Of a DNA stretch of 64,000 bases, positions 53,165 to 61,950 are shown piece after piece; position 1 is the stretch's first letter; each line of letters opens with the position of its first letter. The notes under the pieces are model-generated. The model was not told the origin of the DNA. It made no database searches and saw only the letters and a program-made list of their open reading frames with translations. The DNA lies in the NCBI GenBank assembly GCA_016213205.1, contig JACRAZ010000069.1, positions 19,621-83,620 of the forward strand, in the 5' to 3' direction. The translations under genes and the position numbers were made by a program. Origin of the DNA: Burkholderiales bacterium (GTDB taxonomy: Bacteria; Pseudomonadota; Gammaproteobacteria; Burkholderiales; Burkholderiaceae_C).

Positions 53165-53431
53165 TCACTTCCAGCCGGCCTGCTTCTCGCAGTCCTTCAT
53201 GGCCTGCGGGTTGGCCTTCTCCCACTGGCTGATCGAGCGGGTCTCGTTCTCGTCCATCTTGTCGTTCATGCAGACGCAGTACTTGCGCACGACCTCGACC
53301 TTGGCGCCTTCGTCCTTGTTGTCACGCAGGCACTGGGCGACCCACTTCTTGTCATCGGCCGACTGGGATTGGGCCAGCGGTGCGGCCACCGCGGCGGCCA
53401 GGGCGAGCAAGGCAATTGCACTGTTCCTCAT
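53165..53431 (-). CDS. Small exported protein with four conserved-type cysteines
   Basis: An 88-residue protein: signal peptide (MRNSAIALLALAAAVAAPLA, cleavage near SQS) and a 65-residue mature part with Cys in AQCLRD, KYCVCMNDKM and KDCEKQAGWK. The spacing (C-x~17-C-x-C-x~25-C) suggests two disulfides or a metal site. I do not recognise the family. AAAGGATCCCCTC precedes the ATG. It is the only reader of its gap and may be co-transcribed with nothing else. Confidence 0.7.
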   Translation of the reverse strand: MRNSAIALLALAAAVAAPLAQSQSADDKKWVAQCLRDNKDEGAKVEVVRKYCVCMNDKMDENETRSISQWEKANPQAMKDCEKQAGWK

Positions 53432-53564
53432 GAGGGGATCCTTTCAGGTGTTGTGGGACGAGGAAGCGGCAGCATCGCAGCGCGGCGCGCGGCCGATCGC
53501 GGGAACAGATGCGCCTTTCGAGCCCAAACGGGGCCGCAGGCGGCCTGCTGGCAGTGGCCGATGC

Positions 53565-54431
53565 TCAGCGGCCGCGGGCCAGGTCGCGCCGCATCCACCA
53601 CTGGTACAGCGGCAGCGCCTCGAACCCCAGCCGCGCCAACGCCTCGCCGCCCAGGTCGTCGCGCTGCAACTGCGGCACCTGCAGCTCGCGCTCGCGGTAG
53701 CGGCTCATCAGGGCTTCGAGCAGGCGTTGCGCGTCCTGCTGCGCCGGGTGCCGGTCGACCAGGCTGTGCACCCGCACCGGCGCCCCCGGCTCGGCGCTGA
53801 ACACGATCTGCGCGCACCCGTGCTGCCAGGCCTGCAGGCGGGTGCTGGCGCGGGCCAGCACTGCAGGCGTCACCTGCAGCGGCAGCTCGGGCAGGGCTTG
53901 CTCGGCCTGGTGCAGCCAGCCCCAGGCGGCCTCGAGCGGCGGCACCTGCACCGCGGGCACGGGGCCGGGCCAGTCGGCCACGGCGAGGCGCCAGCCGCGC
54001 AGCCGGTGGTGCGCCTCGAAGCCACGCCCCTGGTACAGGCGCAGGGCCCGCTCGTTCTGCGCAAACACCTCCAGCTCCACCGCCTGCTGCCCGGCCGCGC
54101 GGGCGCGGGCCAGGAAATCGTCCAGCAGGGCCGGCGCCGCGCCGCCACCCCGGGCCGCGGGCAGCGCGCCCATGGTGGCCAGGCGCCACCGGCCCCAGGC
54201 CGGGCGCGGCGCCACCAGGGCAAAGGCCAGCAGCTCGCCGTTGCGCAACGCCACCCGGCTGGCCGGCAGCTCGACGCCCTGGCGCGCCAGGAATTGCGGC
54301 CAGGCCGCCGGCGGCAGCTCGAAGGGCCCGGCCAGGTAATCCGCAAAGGCAGCGACAAAGGCCGCGTGCAGCCGCTCCGGCGCCACGGCATCGGCCGGGC
54401 ACAACTGCAGCGCGTTGGCATCCGTGGGCAT
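53565..54431 (-). CDS. GNAT-family N-acetyltransferase
   Basis: A 288-residue protein. The first GNAT-type domain has ASRVALRNGELLAFALVAPR and the acetyl-CoA loop TMGALPAARGGGAAPALL (~95-115), followed by LEVFAQNERALRLYQGRGF, the usual beta4-alpha3-alpha4 end. The C-terminal ~120 residues form a second, degenerate domain (RYRERELQVPQLQRDDLGGE, then LARLGFEALPLYQWWM) that resembles half a GNAT. The substrate is unknown. The start has only weak ribosome signal and lies divergent from the TPR gene with 102 bp between. Confidence 0.82.
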   Translation of the reverse strand: MPTDANALQLCPADAVAPERLHAAFVAAFADYLAGPFELPPAAWPQFLARQGVELPASRVALRNGELLAFALVAPRPAWGRWRLATMGALPAARGGGAAPALLDDFLARARAAGQQAVELEVFAQNERALRLYQGRGFEAHHRLRGWRLAVADWPGPVPAVQVPPLEAAWGWLHQAEQALPELPLQVTPAVLARASTRLQAWQHGCAQIVFSAEPGAPVRVHSLVDRHPAQQDAQRLLEALMSRYRERELQVPQLQRDDLGGEALARLGFEALPLYQWWMRRDLARGR

Positions 54432-54533
54432 GGGGGTACCAGTGTGCCATCGGCAGTGCCCACGGCTGGGGGAAGACGGCGCGCCACCGCTTCGGGCATG
54501 ATTTGCGGTTTGCTCACCGACCCGCGCGCCCCC

Positions 54534-55565
54534 ATGCCCACGCCCACCGCCCGCCCTGCCCTTGCCCTGCTGTCCACACCGCTGGGCCGTGCTGCCGCGC
54601 TGGCGCTGGCCTGCACGCTGGCGGCCAGCGGCGCGTCGGCCCAGGTGTTCAAGGAGCCGGCGCTCAATGCGCTGTACAACGCCGAGCGCTTTGCCGAACT
54701 GGAACGGGTGGCCCTGAAGCGCCTGACGACCCAGGCCGACGATGCCCAGGCCGTGCTGGCCACCGCGATGGTGGCCATGATCAGCAACGACAGCCCCAAG
54801 CGCGAAGCGGTGATCCAGCTCGCCGAATCCTGCCTGCAGCAGGCGCCACAGGCCGCGCCCTGCCACTATGCGCTGGGCAGCGTGCTGGGCATCCATGCCA
54901 TGTCGCAGGGCCTGATGAAGGTGGTGGGCAACGTGACACGCGTGAAGACCGCGCTGGTGCGGGCCATGGAGCTGGAGCCGCAGTGGTACCTCGCGCGCAG
55001 CGCGGTGGTCGAGTTCTACCTGCAGGCGCCGGCGATCGCCGGTGGCAGCAGTGCACGCGCGGCCGAGGTGGCCAAGGCCGCGGCCCGGCCCGAGCAGGCG
55101 CATGTGCTCGAGGCCCGGGTGGCCATCAAGGAAGAGCGCTACGACGCCGCGGTGGCCCAGCTCGCGCAGGTGAAGCCCGGCACCGACACCGCGGTGGCCG
55201 ACGATGCGCTGCAACTGTGGATCAGCGCCGGCATCGGCCTGCTCGGCAAGGGCCAGCGCGAGCAGGCGCGCGCGGTGTTCGAGGGCCTGATGAAAGACCA
55301 GCCCGACAGCGCCGCCGGCCCCTATGGCCTGGCCCGGCTGCACACCGAGGCCGGCAACTTCACCGAGGCGGTGGCGCTGCTGGAACAGTGCGCCCGCCTG
55401 AAGGGCGCCGACCGGCTGCCGCTGGATTACCGCATGGGCATTGCGCTGCAGGGCCAGGGCAAGGCCGAGGCGGCACGCAGCGCCTTCAGCCGCTTCGTGG
55501 CCCACGGCCGGGGGTCGCGCAACGCCCTGGAAGACGCCCGCAAGCGCATCGCGCAGCTAGGCTGA
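54534..55565 (+). CDS. Exported TPR-repeat protein
   Basis: A 343-residue protein with signal peptide (ALLSTPLGRAAALALACTLA, cleavage near ASAQV) and at least four tetratricopeptide-like repeats (NAERFAELERVALKRL, APCHYALGSVLGIHA, PYGLARLHTEAGNFTEAVAL and YRMGIALQGQGKAEAARSAF). It is probably a periplasmic scaffold. An in-frame ATG at 54498 would extend the N-terminus by 12 residues; the later ATG gives the better signal peptide. It converges on the GST gene with a hairpin between. Confidence 0.82.
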   Translation: MPTPTARPALALLSTPLGRAAALALACTLAASGASAQVFKEPALNALYNAERFAELERVALKRLTTQADDAQAVLATAMVAMISNDSPKREAVIQLAESCLQQAPQAAPCHYALGSVLGIHAMSQGLMKVVGNVTRVKTALVRAMELEPQWYLARSAVVEFYLQAPAIAGGSSARAAEVAKAAARPEQAHVLEARVAIKEERYDAAVAQLAQVKPGTDTAVADDALQLWISAGIGLLGKGQREQARAVFEGLMKDQPDSAAGPYGLARLHTEAGNFTEAVALLEQCARLKGADRLPLDYRMGIALQGQGKAEAARSAFSRFVAHGRGSRNALEDARKRIAQLG

Positions 55566-55577
55566 GTGCGGCGCCAC

Positions 55578-55596
55578 ACCGCCCGCTGCGGGCGGT
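55578..55596. terminator. Terminator hairpin between convergent TPR and GST genes
   Basis: ACCGCCCGC-T-GCGGGCGGT has perfect 9-bp arms and fills the gap between the two stop codons. TTC follows on the plus strand. It is likely bidirectional. Confidence 0.6.
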
Positions 55597-56268
55597 TCAG
55601 TCGGCAAACACATACGGCCCGCCGCGCGCCAGCGCCTGCCGGTACGCCGGCCGCGCGTGGATGCGCTGCAAGAAGGCGCGCAGCCGCGGCCAGCGCTCGT
55701 CCAGGCCCGCGCGCTGCGCCGCGGCCTCGAGCGGGAAGCTCATCATGATGTCGGCGCCGGTGAGCTCGGGGCCGGCGAACCACTCGCTGCGGCCGAGTTC
55801 GGCTTCCATGAAGTCGAGCTGGCGGCGGATGTTGGGCCACACCATCGCATCGAGCACCTTGCGGCTGATGCCGCGCGCCACCGGCTTGATGAAAAACGGC
55901 ATCGGCGAACCCGCGATGCGGTCGAACACCAGCTTCATCAGCAGCGGCGGCATCGCCGAGCCCTCGGCGAAGTGCAGCCAGTAGCGGTAGCGCAGGTGCT
56001 CGGGCGTGCCGATCGGCGGCAGCAGGCGGCCGCCGCCATGGCGCTCGAGCAGGTACTCGACGATGGCGCCGGTTTCGGCCACGGTGGTGTCGCCGTCGGT
56101 GATGACGGGCGACTTGCCCAGCGGGTGCACCTGCAGCAGCTCCGGCGGCGCCAGCATGGTCTGCGCGTTGCGCTGGTGGTGGCGGATCTCGTGCGGCAGG
56201 CCCAGCTCTTCCAGCAGCCACAGCACACGCTGCGAGCGCGAGTTGTTCAGGTGGTGGACCGTGATCAT
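55597..56268 (-). CDS. Glutathione S-transferase
   Basis: A 223-residue GST. The thioredoxin-like N-domain has HHLNNSRSQRVLWLLEELGL with Ser as the likely activating residue, the cis-Pro GKSPVITDGD, and the gamma-glutamyl-binding TVAETGAIVEYL. The all-helical C-domain shows GPELTGADIMMSFPLEA, the N-capping-box motif. GSTs conjugate glutathione to electrophiles. ATG 56268 is followed by the usual ITVHHL; the gap to the flavoprotein gene is 100 bp. Confidence 0.92.
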   Translation of the reverse strand: MITVHHLNNSRSQRVLWLLEELGLPHEIRHHQRNAQTMLAPPELLQVHPLGKSPVITDGDTTVAETGAIVEYLLERHGGGRLLPPIGTPEHLRYRYWLHFAEGSAMPPLLMKLVFDRIAGSPMPFFIKPVARGISRKVLDAMVWPNIRRQLDFMEAELGRSEWFAGPELTGADIMMSFPLEAAAQRAGLDERWPRLRAFLQRIHARPAYRQALARGGPYVFAD

Positions 56269-56368
56269 CAGGACCGCCCGGTATTTCCGGAGGGGCTGAA
56301 CGCCCCCGGGATCACGAGCAGGACCGTTCCGGTGCCAGGGGGCAGTGCGCGAAGCGGGCGTGAAGGCA

Positions 56369-57673
56369 TCATCCGGCGATTCTGGCCGCCGCCGCGCCCT
56401 CGTGCTGCCACCAGCGCAAGAGGCCCTGCCCCGCGACATGGCCGCTGGCCAGGCTGGCGCTGAGCAGGTAGCCGCCGGTGGGCGCCTCCCAGTCCAGCAT
56501 TTCGCCGGCGCAGAACACACCCGGCATGGCGCGCAGCATCAGGCCCTCGTCCAGCGCCTCCAGGCGCACGCCACCGGCGGTGCTGATGGCCTCGTCGATC
56601 GGCCGCGCGGCGCGCAGCGTCAGCGGCCAGGCCTTGAGCTCGGCCGCCAGCGCCTGCGGTGCCTCGGCCACGCGGCGCGCCAGTGCGTCGGCGCTGTAGC
56701 GCTCGCGCAGCAGCGCGGCCTTGGCGCCTTCGAGGCCGGCGTGTTCACGCAGGTGGTTGGGTAGCGAGCGGGTGCCCCGCCCGTGCGCCAACCCCTCGGC
56801 CAGCCGTGCGACGCTGCGGCCGGGCACCAGATCGAGCGTGATCGTGGCGCTGCCGTGGCGGGCGATCTGGTTGCGGATCAGTGCCGATGCGGCGTACACC
56901 AGGCTGCCCTCGATGCCGGTGGCGGTGAGCACGAACTCGCCCGGCCGGTCAAAGCGCTGGCCCGCGTCGTCCACGAACATCAGCCGCACCGACTTGATCG
57001 GCGCGCCGGCAAATCGCTCGGCGAGGTAAGGGCTCCAGCCCACGTCGAAGCCGCAGTTGGCCGGCAGCAGCGGTGCCAGCGCCACGCCGCAGGCGTCGAG
57101 CCAGGCCCACCAGGCGCCGTCCGAGCCCAGGCGGGCCCAGCTCGCCCCACCGAGCGTGAGCACCACCGCATCGGCCCGCGCCGCCTGCGGGCCCTGGGGC
57201 GTGCTGAAGTGCAGATCGAACGGGCTGTCGCCGGGCTGCCAGCCGTTCCAGCGGTGGCGCATGTGCAGCGTCAGGCCGGCGGCGCGCAGCCGGTGCAGCC
57301 AGGCGCGCAGCAGCGGCGCGGCCTTCATCTCGGCCGGGAACACCCGGCCCGAGCTGCCGACGAAGGTGCTGATGCCCAGGCCCTGCGCCCACTCCCGCAG
57401 CGCCTGCGGGCCGAGGGCCTGGAGCCAGCGCCCCACCACCGGGGCCTGGGCGCCGTAGCGCTGCACGAAGGCCTCGATCGGCTCGCTGTGCGTGAGGTTG
57501 AGCCCGCCCTTGCCGGCGAGCAGGAACTTGCGGCCCACCGAGGGCATGGCGTCGTACAGGTCCACCTGGGCGCCACCGGCCAGCAAGGCCTCGGCGGCCA
57601 TCAGGCCCGCGGGGCCGCCGCCGATGATGGCGACGCGGGGGGCGTGTGGATCGTGTGGTGCGCGGCTGTTCAT
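56369..57673 (-). CDS. FAD-dependent oxidoreductase, HI0933/TIGR03862-like
   Basis: A 434-residue flavoprotein. The FAD-binding motif is VAIIGGGPAGLMAAEALLAG (~14-33), then DAMPSVGRKFLLAGKGGLNL typical of the HI0933 family, and a C-terminal GVFCAGEMLDWEAPTGGYLL second FAD contact. Function in this family is not settled; the related BaiN reduces bile-acid enones. It starts MNSRAPHDPHAP with no clear ribosome site and probably stands alone. Confidence 0.9.
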   Translation of the reverse strand: MNSRAPHDPHAPRVAIIGGGPAGLMAAEALLAGGAQVDLYDAMPSVGRKFLLAGKGGLNLTHSEPIEAFVQRYGAQAPVVGRWLQALGPQALREWAQGLGISTFVGSSGRVFPAEMKAAPLLRAWLHRLRAAGLTLHMRHRWNGWQPGDSPFDLHFSTPQGPQAARADAVVLTLGGASWARLGSDGAWWAWLDACGVALAPLLPANCGFDVGWSPYLAERFAGAPIKSVRLMFVDDAGQRFDRPGEFVLTATGIEGSLVYAASALIRNQIARHGSATITLDLVPGRSVARLAEGLAHGRGTRSLPNHLREHAGLEGAKAALLRERYSADALARRVAEAPQALAAELKAWPLTLRAARPIDEAISTAGGVRLEALDEGLMLRAMPGVFCAGEMLDWEAPTGGYLLSASLASGHVAGQGLLRWWQHEGAAAARIAG

Positions 57674-58152
57674 CGGCGCAGTCTAGGGGACGGCGCCGCC
57701 CATTGGCCGCCTGGGCGGGATGCCTGCACGCGCACACGGGCTGCGCGGAGTGGCACCCCCGGCTGGGTGGTGGGGCAGTGCCGGCCGTGTGCAGTGGCGC
57801 CACGCCGGGGCCGGGCCGCGATCGCCTCGACGATCCACCTGCCCGCCCCGGCGGCCCAGGCCTTGCGCGCGTGGACGCGGCTGCCGCAGTGGCCCAGGTA
57901 GCTCAACTACATCAGCTCGGGGTTGCCCAGCACCGCGCGGAACCACGGCTGCTCGACCAGGGACAGGGTGTCCAGCGAGTCGGGACCCCGGTCGATCAGG
58001 TCGCCGACCGAGAGCACCCGGTCACGGCCGGGGTCGAAGCGCAGATGATCGAGCGCCTGCTCGAACAGGCCGCGATGGCCGTGCAGGTCGCCCACGACCC
58101 GATCGCGCCCGCGCTGGCTGGCCGGCAGGCAGTGGCAACGACGTATCTTCAT
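57670..58152 (-). pseudogene. Truncated PrpA-like metallophosphoesterase gene
   Basis: From ATG 58152 the frame gives 81 residues with the first two phosphoesterase motifs, GDLHGHRG and GDLIDRGPDS, and then GNPELM where GNHE is expected, ending at TAG 57907-57909. The same frame stays open after the stop to about 57670 (LSYLGHCGSRVHARKAWAAG, then AGRWIVEAI), which looks like degraded continuation of the same protein. The third and fourth metal motifs are absent. A serine/threonine phosphatase of the lambda/PrpA type was probably inactivated by a nonsense change and decay. Confidence 0.65.
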
Positions 58153-58178
58153 CGGACATCCGTGACGGGGACTGAGCG

Positions 58179-58193
58179 CCTGGCGACGCCAGG
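58179..58193 (-). terminator. Hairpin 3' of the pyruvate-kinase-like gene
   Basis: CCTGGC-GAC-GCCAGG is a 6-bp stem starting right after the stop of the minus-strand gene. It is short and without a T-run, so only a weak terminator candidate. Confidence 0.35.
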
Positions 58194-58195
58194 AG

Positions 58196-60148
58196 CTAAC
58201 GCGCTTTTGTCGCGGCCTTGCGGGGCATTGGCCTGCGGCGGCGACCTGCCTGCACCGCAGGGTCGGCCGCGCCCAGGTTCCAGGCCTTGAGCGCACGCAG
58301 CAGCGGCCGCTTCTTCGACTGGTGCGACTGCATGCGCTGAAGGATGTCGTCCAGCGTGCGCATCGCATCCAGGATGTGCGGACCCTTGTTCAGCATCACG
58401 CACTCGGCGCGCCCGCCCATGGCCGCGTCGGTGATCTCGGCGCGCGAAGGCCGCCCGGTCTTGGCCAGGGTCTCCAGCACCTGGGTGGCCCAGACCACTG
58501 GCATGTGGGCGGCCTCGCAGGCCCAGAGGATCTCTTCCTGCACCTCGGCCATGCGCTCGTAGCCGCATTCGACCGCAAGGTCGCCGCGCGCGATCATCAC
58601 ACCCGCGGCCGAGCCGGCCATGGCCGCCAGCAGCATCTCGGGCAGGTGCTCGAAGCCGCGCCGGGTCTCCACCTTGAGGATCAGGCCCAGGTGCGGCGCC
58701 CCCAGTTCCACCAGCCGTTGCCGCAGCGCCTGCACATCCGCGGCCGATTGGGCGAACGACAGGCCCACGATGTCGGCATGCTGCGCCACCGTGGCCAGGT
58801 CCTGCAGGTCCTGCGTGGTGAGGGCCGGCAGGTCCAGTGCGGTGTCCGGCAGGTTGATGCCTTTGTCCGCGGCAAGCTTGTCGCCGCCATCGCGGGCATC
58901 GGTGATCTCGACCTGCACCTTGCCGGCACTGCAGCGGCGCACCACGCCGCCGATGTGGCCGTCGTCGAACCAGATGCGCTGCCCAGTGCGGATCTGCGGC
59001 AGCACCTCGGGCAGCGTGCAGGACAGCGTCGCGTTCCGGGGCTTGCGGCCACGGCCACCGGGCAGTGCGCCATGGCCCAGGCCCTGGGGCACCAGGTCCA
59101 GCCGGTCGCCGCGTGACAGGTGCAGGTGCCCCGGCACCTCGGGGATCTGGCCGAGCCCGGTTTCGCGCACCGTGGCGCTGGCGCGGTGCAGCCGCAGCGT
59201 GCAGTCGGGTGTCAGGTACAGCGTGCGCTCGCATTCGACCAGCAAGCCCTGGTCGGTGCATTCCACCACCACCAGCCGGCGGCGTGCGCCCCGTGCATCC
59301 GCCAGGTCGATGCGATCGTGCAGGCGCACGTTCGCCAACCAGGCGGCATCGACGCCCAGGGCCACGGCAGCGCCGGGCACCGGCAGCGTGGACGCCATCG
59401 CACGCAGCCCGAAGCGTGACGCGGCTACCGTGTGGCCGAACACATCACGCTGGGGCTTGATCTTGACCACCTGGGCGCCACCGTCGATCGGCCCGGTGCG
59501 CAGCTTGGGGCCGGCCACGTCCATCAGCACCCGCACGCTGCGCTGCGCCCTGGCGGCCGCCCGGCGCACCGACGCAGCCATGGCCGCCCACTGCTGCGGA
59601 CCGTCGTGCGCGCAATTGATGCGTGCCACGTCCATGCCGTTGGCCACCAGGCTCGCGACCAGGCCCTCGTCGCTGGCAGCTTCGCTGGGCAGCGTCACCA
59701 TCATGCGCACGCGGCGCTTGTCCGGCATCGGGCCGAACAGTGCCTGCGCGTTGTGCTGCAGCAGCGTGGTGCCCCGCATGAAGCCGGCAGGCTCATCGCG
59801 CGACAGCGGCGACCACGCCCGCCCCGCAATGCGGTGCAGGATGCCAAGCACCTTGTCCACATTGGCCAGCACATGGGTTTCGGCGCGGCCCAGCGACGAG
59901 ACACCCACCCAGGCCAGGCGGTCCTGCAATTGGCGCAGGTCGATCTGCCGCATGGCCAGGTAGTGCACCAGGTTCACCGCGCTGGGGCGGTGCGCCGGGT
60001 CCACCTCACGCAACTGGGGTTCGAGCTGGGCCTCGCGCTCGATCATCGCCGCACGCAGCGTCCACAGGTCGCGGATCAAGGCGCCGCCGGCGTCGGCGTC
60101 CCAGGCGCCCGGCGTGTCCGGAGCCCACAGCGGGGTGTCGTCTTTCAT
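58196..60148 (-). CDS. Atypical pyruvate-kinase-like protein with N-terminal extension
   Basis: A 650-residue protein. Residues ~1-140 are an added helical domain. The barrel begins VRMMVTLPSEAASDEG and carries ANGMDVARINCAHDG, MDVAGPKLRTG, GINLPDTALDLPALT, LILKVETRRGFEHLPEM, VMIARGDLAVE, and ATQVLETLAKTGRPSRAEIT. Catalytic Lys (LKVE), Asp (ARGDL) and Thr (ATQ) are retained. Ser of the usual N-F-S-H is Ala, the usual K of D-T-K-G-P is Ala, and E of GPE is K, a change known from potassium-independent pyruvate kinases. The regulatory C-domain is missing; a Lys/Arg-rich tail ends the protein. It is divergent from phoU. Confidence 0.85.
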   Translation of the reverse strand: MKDDTPLWAPDTPGAWDADAGGALIRDLWTLRAAMIEREAQLEPQLREVDPAHRPSAVNLVHYLAMRQIDLRQLQDRLAWVGVSSLGRAETHVLANVDKVLGILHRIAGRAWSPLSRDEPAGFMRGTTLLQHNAQALFGPMPDKRRVRMMVTLPSEAASDEGLVASLVANGMDVARINCAHDGPQQWAAMAASVRRAAARAQRSVRVLMDVAGPKLRTGPIDGGAQVVKIKPQRDVFGHTVAASRFGLRAMASTLPVPGAAVALGVDAAWLANVRLHDRIDLADARGARRRLVVVECTDQGLLVECERTLYLTPDCTLRLHRASATVRETGLGQIPEVPGHLHLSRGDRLDLVPQGLGHGALPGGRGRKPRNATLSCTLPEVLPQIRTGQRIWFDDGHIGGVVRRCSAGKVQVEITDARDGGDKLAADKGINLPDTALDLPALTTQDLQDLATVAQHADIVGLSFAQSAADVQALRQRLVELGAPHLGLILKVETRRGFEHLPEMLLAAMAGSAAGVMIARGDLAVECGYERMAEVQEEILWACEAAHMPVVWATQVLETLAKTGRPSRAEITDAAMGGRAECVMLNKGPHILDAMRTLDDILQRMQSHQSKKRPLLRALKAWNLGAADPAVQAGRRRRPMPRKAATKAR

Positions 60149-60337
60149 GGTCTGGCGCAGTCTGGCGGGGCCCCATGGCAGTTCCGTGACACCGCCATGC
60201 AACGCACCCGGGGCTTGAGATGCCTCAAACCCTGGCCGGCGCTTTGGGTTGAACTTCCCGCATCCGGCCGGCGGGCACCGCAGGCCCACGCCCCACCCAG
60301 CACCCCAGGCCGCCATTGCGGCGCACAAGGACGACCC

Positions 60338-61054
60338 ATGCACGACAAGCACCTTTGCACCGCCTTCGAGGCCGAGCTCGCCACCATCGGGTCGCATGTG
60401 CGGGACATGGGGGCCCTCGCCGAGGCGATGGTCCGAACCGCCATGGCAGCCCTGCTGCATGCGAACCCCGAGCAGGCCGGCGAAGTGCTGGCGATGGAGC
60501 AGCAGGTCAACGCATCGGAGGTCGAGATCGACCATGAACTCTCCACCGCCCTGGTGCGGTGGCAGCCCGCAGCGTCCGACCTGCGGTTCCTGCTGGCCGT
60601 TTCCAAGGTGACCAGCAACCTCGAGCGGGTGGGCGACCAGGCGGTGCGCATCGCGCGCACGGTGCTGCGCTTCAACCGGCAGCAGTTCGGCGACCGGGCG
60701 GACGGCCCCCTCGTGGACATCAGCGAGGAGGCCCGGACAACGCTGCACCTGCTGCGGGGTGCGCTGGACGCGTTCGACAGGCGCAATGCCGTCCAGGCGC
60801 TGGCGGCGATCGCGCTGGACGATGGCATCGAGGCAGAATTCGACGGCCTGCTCCGCGGCCTGGTTGCCGCAATGGCCGACGATCCCCGCAAGATCGCGTG
60901 CAGCCTGGACCTGGTGGTCGTGGCGAAGGCCATCGAGTCGATCGCCGACCACGCCCGGAACATCGCCGAGGAGGTTGTCTACCTCGTCAGGGGTGTCGAT
61001 GTGCGCCACGCGAAGAACGCAGGCGAGGCCTCGGCGTTGGCCGGCAGCGCCTGA
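60338..61054 (+). CDS. phoU: PhoU-type phosphate regulatory protein
   Basis: A 238-residue protein with two PhoU helical bundles. The first has LATIGSHVRDMGALAEAMV and SDLRFLLAVSKVTSNLERVG; the second has AMADDPRKIACSLDLVVVAK followed by AIESIADHARNIAEEVVYLV. PhoU modulates the PstSCAB transporter and the PhoR kinase. No pst or pho genes are near, so this copy is an orphan, perhaps linked to the pyruvate-kinase-like gene it diverges from. AAGGACGACCC precedes ATG 60338. Confidence 0.9.
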   Translation: MHDKHLCTAFEAELATIGSHVRDMGALAEAMVRTAMAALLHANPEQAGEVLAMEQQVNASEVEIDHELSTALVRWQPAASDLRFLLAVSKVTSNLERVGDQAVRIARTVLRFNRQQFGDRADGPLVDISEEARTTLHLLRGALDAFDRRNAVQALAAIALDDGIEAEFDGLLRGLVAAMADDPRKIACSLDLVVVAKAIESIADHARNIAEEVVYLVRGVDVRHAKNAGEASALAGSA

Positions 61055-61084
61055 GGCCCGCGGGACCCCACCCGGCCCTGCGAG

Positions 61085-61222
61085 GCGCACACCACGGCCA
61101 AGGCCCTGAGGTTCCAAGGCACCCGCATCGCAGAGGCGCCGTGGCGCGTGGTGCGGGCCGACGACAAGACGCGCGCCCGCTACCTGTCAGCGCGCTCCGA
61201 GCTGGCCAGCTGCTGCGCCACG
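61085..61222 (+). pseudogene. Possible remnant of a polyphosphate kinase 2 gene end
   Basis: The frame after phoU reads RFQGTRIAEAPWRVVRADDK followed by TRARYLSARSELASC. APWRVVRADDKxRAR resembles the C-terminal APW-VVRADDKKRAR segment of PPK2 enzymes. There is no start, no Walker motifs and no full gene, so it would be a short 3' leftover. The match is by eye over about 20 residues; chance resemblance is possible. Confidence 0.3.
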
Positions 61223-61239
61223 CGCAAGTCTGCCGCCGC

Positions 61240-61932
61240 CTACACCGACACCAGCTTGCGCACCCCGTCGGTGGCCATGTCGGCGCCGCGGCCGCGGCGG
61301 ATGATCTCGCCGCGCTCCATCACCAGGTACTGGTCGGCCAGCTCTTCGGCGAAGTCGTAGTACTGCTCGACCAGCACGATGGCCATGGTGCCGCGGTCGG
61401 CCAGCATGCGGATGACGCGGCCGATGTCCTTGATGATGCTGGGCTGGATGCCTTCGGTGGGCTCGTCCAGGATCAGCAGCTTCGGCCCCGCGGCCAGCGC
61501 GCGGGCGATCGCCAGCTGCTGCTGCTGGCCGCCGGAGAGGTCGCCGCCGCGGCGGCCGATCATCTGCTTCAACACCGGGAACAGCTCGAACAGCTCACCC
61601 GGGATCGGCGTGCCGCCGGGCTTGGGCGCCAGGCCCATGCGCAGGTTTTCCTCCACCGTGAGGCGGCTGAAGATCTCGCGGCCCTGCGGCACGTAGCCGA
61701 TGCCGCGGCGCACCCGCTCGTAGGGCGTGGCGCGGGTGATGTCCGCGCCATCGAGCTGCACGGTGCCGGTCTTCACCGGCACCACGCCCATCAGGCTTTT
61801 CAGCAGCGTGGTCTTGCCCACGCCATTGCGGCCCAGCACCACCGTCACTTCGCCCAGCTTCGCCTCGAAGCCGAGGTTGCGCAGGATGTGGCTGCCGCCG
61901 TAGTACTGGTTCAGGCTGTCGACTTTGAGCAT
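61240..61932 (-). CDS. urtE: Urea ABC transporter ATP-binding protein UrtE
   Basis: A 230-residue ATPase. Walker A is GRNGVGKTTLLK, followed by the UrtE-type MGVVPVKTGTVQLDG and GIGYVPQGREIFSRLTVEEN; signature LSGGQQQQLAIARAL, Walker B LLILDEPTEGIQPSII and the H-loop VEQYYDFAEELADQY. These segments are the urea-transporter branch rather than LivF. It is the last gene of a urt operon read towards lower coordinates; urtABC lie outside the window. Confidence 0.93.
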   Translation of the reverse strand: MLKVDSLNQYYGGSHILRNLGFEAKLGEVTVVLGRNGVGKTTLLKSLMGVVPVKTGTVQLDGADITRATPYERVRRGIGYVPQGREIFSRLTVEENLRMGLAPKPGGTPIPGELFELFPVLKQMIGRRGGDLSGGQQQQLAIARALAAGPKLLILDEPTEGIQPSIIKDIGRVIRMLADRGTMAIVLVEQYYDFAEELADQYLVMERGEIIRRGRGADMATDGVRKLVSV

Positions 61933-61950
61933 GGCGGGGTGGGCAGAGGG

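Noticed and set aside
61055..61239. Continuation of phoU past its stop codon as a longer protein
   Set aside because: phoU ends at the normal family length at TGA 61052-61054; the downstream in-frame sequence is better read as a separate remnant.
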